NCBI GenBank assembly: GCA_035577985.1
Contig: DATJZY010000126.1
Coordinates: forward strand, 62,001 to 126,000
Direction of reading: 5' to 3'
DNA from: Candidatus Eisenbacteria bacterium
GTDB taxonomy: Bacteria; Desulfobacterota; Binatia; DP-6
Length of the DNA: 64,000 nt
The notes under the pieces were generated by a model, which saw only the letters and a list, made by a program, of their open reading frames with translations, did no database searches and had not been told where the DNA came from. The position numbers and the translations under genes were made by a program. Shown piece after piece: positions 61,777-64,000 of the stretch; within the stretch, counting starts at the first letter, position 1; the number at the start of each line of letters is the position of its first letter.

Positions 61777-63627
61777 TCATCCGAGATCGGCCTCGATGTC
61801 CGACACGAGCGCGCCGATCGACGTCGCGCAGGTCGGGGTGATCCGCTTCTTTGCGCGCTTCGCATGGCTGGCGGCGCCCGCCTCGTGCGACGCGGACTCG
61901 AGCTTCACCCGCGCCTTTCTGACGAGCCGCACCTGCTTCTTTCCGCTCGCGCCGAGCGCGCGCCCGAGGAGACGGTCGGCCGCCAACAGCTTCGCGTCGA
62001 GCGCGTGCATGACCGGCGCGGGCACAGGATCGGCGCAAAGGGCGCCTGACGTCGCCGCCTCGATCCGGCATCGCGCGCGCCCGATCCCGGCGAGGCCGTC
62101 GCACGCGGCGCCGCCCGGCAGGGTGGTGGTCGTGGTGGCACCCGGCAGCGTCGTCGAGGTCGTCGTCTCGCCCCCGGGCGGGGGCGAATCGGCGAAACGT
62201 TGGATGCGCGTGTTGTTGTAGTCCGCCACGTAGACTGCGCCGTCGGCGTCGGCGGCGATGCCACCCCCGGCCTGCTCGTTGATCTCGCCGCCGAGCGTGC
62301 CGTAGGCGCCGGCCTGGCAGTCGGCGATCGCGGCGCAGATCTCGTAGCCCGTGCCCGAGTCCCCCGGATGGCCGCTCTGGATGACGTCCTTGCCCCACGC
62401 GGCGATGAAGGTGCCCGAGGCGTCGAAGACCTGGATGCGCTCGTGGTTCTTGTCGTTGGCATAGACACGGTTCGCGCCGTCGACGGCGACGCCGTAGACA
62501 CCGTTGAACTCACCGCCGGCGGTACCGAGGCTGCTGACGACTCCGCCCTGGCAGTCGGCCGAGACGGTGCATACCTCGTAGCCGGTCCCCGTGTCGCCCG
62601 GCTTCCCGCTCTGGATCACGTCCTTGCCCCACGCGGCGACGAAGTGCCCGTCGGGGCCGAACCTTTGCACGCGCGACGTGAGATCACCGACATACACGTT
62701 GTTGCTCGTGTCGATGCCGAGCGTACCGAACGGGCTGTCCATCGTGCCGCCCCACTTGCCGCCGGTGTCCGCCGAAGAGCTGCCCGCCTGGCAGTCGGCC
62801 GCCGTGGTGCAGACCTCGAAGCCCGCGCCCGTGTCACCCGGCTTGCCGCTCTGCACCACGTTCTTGCCCCAGGCGCGCTCGAAGTTTCCGTTCGCGTCGA
62901 ATTTCTGGATGCGGTCGTTACTGTAGTCGGCGACGTAGACGTGATCGGTCGAGTCGATCCCGATGCCGTCCGCTCCGTAGAACTCACCGCCGAGGGCGCC
63001 CGCCGAAGCGCCCTGGCAATTGGCCGACACGCTGCACACCTCGAAGCCGGTCCCGCCGCCCTTGTCGACGTCCTTCCCCCACACGGCGATGAAGTGCCCG
63101 TCGGCGCCGAGCTTCGTCACGCGGTCGTCGCCCGCCACGTAGACGTTGCCCTGCGAATCGGTCGCGACGGCCAGGGGCGTGCCGTACCCGCCGCCGATAC
63201 CCGTGTGCGAGCTCGACTTGCAGTCCGCGGCGGCAGTGCAGATCTCGTATGTCCCCGGGCTCCCGCTGACGACGCCCTCGCCCCACGCGGCGACGAAAGT
63301 CCCGTCGGCGAGGAACTTCTCGACGCGGCCGCCGCCCACCTCGGCCACGTAGACCTCGCCGGCGCGCCCCGTCCCGACCCCGATCGGGCCGTTGAGGCTC
63401 CCGCCCGCGAAGCCGGACAGGGTCCCCTGCTTGCAGCTCGCCGCCGTCGTGCAGACCTCGTAGCCGGTGCCGGGATCCGAGGCGTCGACGTCGAATCCCC
63501 ACGTCCGTTCGAAGACCCCCGACGCCGACCACGCGGGCACGGCGGCCGTGACGACGGCGACGAGCCCGACGGCAATCGCACGACGATCCGGTAGGGAGGT
63601 CTTCGTAGAGCCGAGCCTACAAAACAT
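61777..63627 (-). CDS. Secreted NHL-repeat beta-propeller with Thr-rich linker
   Basis: A 616-residue exported protein: signal peptide (RRAIAVGLVAVVTAAVPAWS), six to seven NHL repeats (e.g. YVADYSNDRIQKFDANGNFERAWGKNV), each followed by a Cys insert with a regular 'GYEVCTTAADCQ' style and a repeated 'GKPGDTGTG' spacer. Then a Thr linker (TTTSTTLPGATTTTTLPGG) and a Lys/Arg-rich helical C-terminus (RIEAATSGALCADPVPAPVMH, KKQVRLVRKARVKLESASH). Start ATG 63627 is chosen; an upstream start would add 16 residues. Function unknown, likely a surface protein. Confidence 0.82.
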   Translation of the reverse strand: MFCRLGSTKTSLPDRRAIAVGLVAVVTAAVPAWSASGVFERTWGFDVDASDPGTGYEVCTTAASCKQGTLSGFAGGSLNGPIGVGTGRAGEVYVAEVGGGRVEKFLADGTFVAAWGEGVVSGSPGTYEICTAAADCKSSSHTGIGGGYGTPLAVATDSQGNVYVAGDDRVTKLGADGHFIAVWGKDVDKGGGTGFEVCSVSANCQGASAGALGGEFYGADGIGIDSTDHVYVADYSNDRIQKFDANGNFERAWGKNVVQSGKPGDTGAGFEVCTTAADCQAGSSSADTGGKWGGTMDSPFGTLGIDTSNNVYVGDLTSRVQRFGPDGHFVAAWGKDVIQSGKPGDTGTGYEVCTVSADCQGGVVSSLGTAGGEFNGVYGVAVDGANRVYANDKNHERIQVFDASGTFIAAWGKDVIQSGHPGDSGTGYEICAAIADCQAGAYGTLGGEINEQAGGGIAADADGAVYVADYNNTRIQRFADSPPPGGETTTSTTLPGATTTTTLPGGAACDGLAGIGRARCRIEAATSGALCADPVPAPVMHALDAKLLAADRLLGRALGASGKKQVRLVRKARVKLESASHEAGAASHAKRAKKRITPTCATSIGALVSDIEADLG

Positions 63628-63710
63628 GTCACGGTGTCGCCAAGTGGAGTGGATCGCCCCGACCGGGCGCGGCATCGGCCCGAAGCGACGAGGCCCTGTT
63701 CGCCGCCACC

Positions 63711-64000
63711 ATGCTGCACGACTACGCGTTCTCGGTTCTCACCACGCTCGAGGGCCGCTGCTTCACGCTCGCGGGTGCCGAGGTCGCGGCGCGCGTCCTC
63801 GCCGCCTCCCCCCTCGCGCCCGTGCTGCGGCACGACGTGCTCGCGCGCGTGGAGGTCGATCCGCGCGGCATCGAACGGGTGATCGAGCAGCATCCCAGCC
63901 ACCGGTTCAACGCGCGCGGCGAGCCGCTCCTGCGCGCGCGCCCACCGGGTTCCCGAATGTCGCTCTGCCGCGCTCTTCACGGCCGGCCCGCACGCGGGCG
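63711..64000 (+). CDS. Hypothetical protein (3' truncated by window)
   Basis: An open frame starting MLHDYAFSVLTTLEGRCFTL runs to the window edge (about 96 codons; GVEVAARVLAASPLAPVLR-like helix, RVEVDPRGIERVIEQHPSHRF). Third-position GC is high as in real genes. No family recognised. Divergent from the NHL gene with an 83-bp gap; no clear ribosome-binding site at the ATG. Confidence 0.4.
   Translation, partial: MLHDYAFSVLTTLEGRCFTLAGAEVAARVLAASPLAPVLRHDVLARVEVDPRGIERVIEQHPSHRFNARGEPLLRARPPGSRMSLCRALHGRPARG

Overview
The window is a GC-rich (visibly around 70 percent) bacterial chromosome segment of about 64 kb. It holds some 66 protein genes, no recognisable rRNA or tRNA gene, no CRISPR array and no phage or IS element. 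The mix suggests a free-living, Gram-negative, flagellated heterotroph that degrades lipids or hydrophobic compounds: P- and L-ring flagellar genes, four acyl-CoA dehydrogenase or thiolase clusters, two enoyl-CoA hydratases, an F420-type luciferase-like oxidoreductase, and secreted proteins with long Thr/Ser linkers and CGNG...GE.CD cysteine repeats. This combination resembles uncultured Binatota/Desulfobacterota-like genomes. That placement is inference from style, not proof.

Layout. 1-7717 is a flagellar rod/ring/hook-junction operon (flgF-flgG-flgA-flgH-flgI-flgJ(short)-flgM-flgN-flgK-flgL). It is followed by csrA, a cupin and a sigma-54 activator that lacks a receiver domain. 9.8-25.4 kb is mixed: two secreted beta-propeller paralogues of identical length, MFS transporters, a MetE-like enzyme, a VOC protein, an enoyl-CoA hydratase, an SDR, a rhodanese, an MscS channel with a cyclic-nucleotide domain, and a DISM-type histidine kinase facing a LuxR-type response regulator. 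25.5-30.8 kb holds a Thr-linker secreted protein, an LLM oxidoreductase and a tandem acyl-CoA dehydrogenase pair. 30.9-36.8 kb holds a 1,200-residue receiver-STAND ATPase, a Crp/Fnr regulator, a NUDIX hydrolase and an M15-like secreted protein.

36.9-45.4 kb (minus strand) is the most interesting part. It is a tightly overlapping, apparently single operon: HIT protein, an EgtD-EgtB fusion, an enolase-superfamily protein, a PNPOx-like protein, a three-gene OpuC/EgtUV-like betaine ABC transporter, LOG, and a secreted TPR protein. The fusion has the same domain order as fungal Egt1 and predicts ergothioneine (a betaine thiol) synthesis from histidine. The linked betaine-type transporter may move ergothioneine or a precursor.

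45.4-64 kb holds thiE, an acyl-CoA dehydrogenase, a 56-residue protein, a SirB1-like protein, a thiolase/DUF35 pair, a ROK kinase, a polytopic membrane protein, an enoyl-CoA hydratase, HD and metallo-beta-lactamase proteins, an SRPBCC-Rieske protein, an epoxide-hydrolase-like protein, a SUI1 homologue, a SagB-type oxidoreductase, a DUF7450-type Thr-linker protein, an SCPx-type thiolase and an NHL-repeat protein.

Three sequence-level patterns recur. First, many genes have TTGACC-like/N17/TAGNNN promoters placed 5-9 nt from the start codon, which predicts leaderless mRNAs. Second, two copies of a ~123-bp element with perfect terminal inverted repeats fill the gaps between convergent genes. Third, three copies of a two-hairpin REP-like element lie between genes. 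Regulatory sites include a CsrA hexaloop on the csrA ribosome-binding site, a sigma-28-like promoter before flgM and a sigma-54-like promoter before the activator gene.
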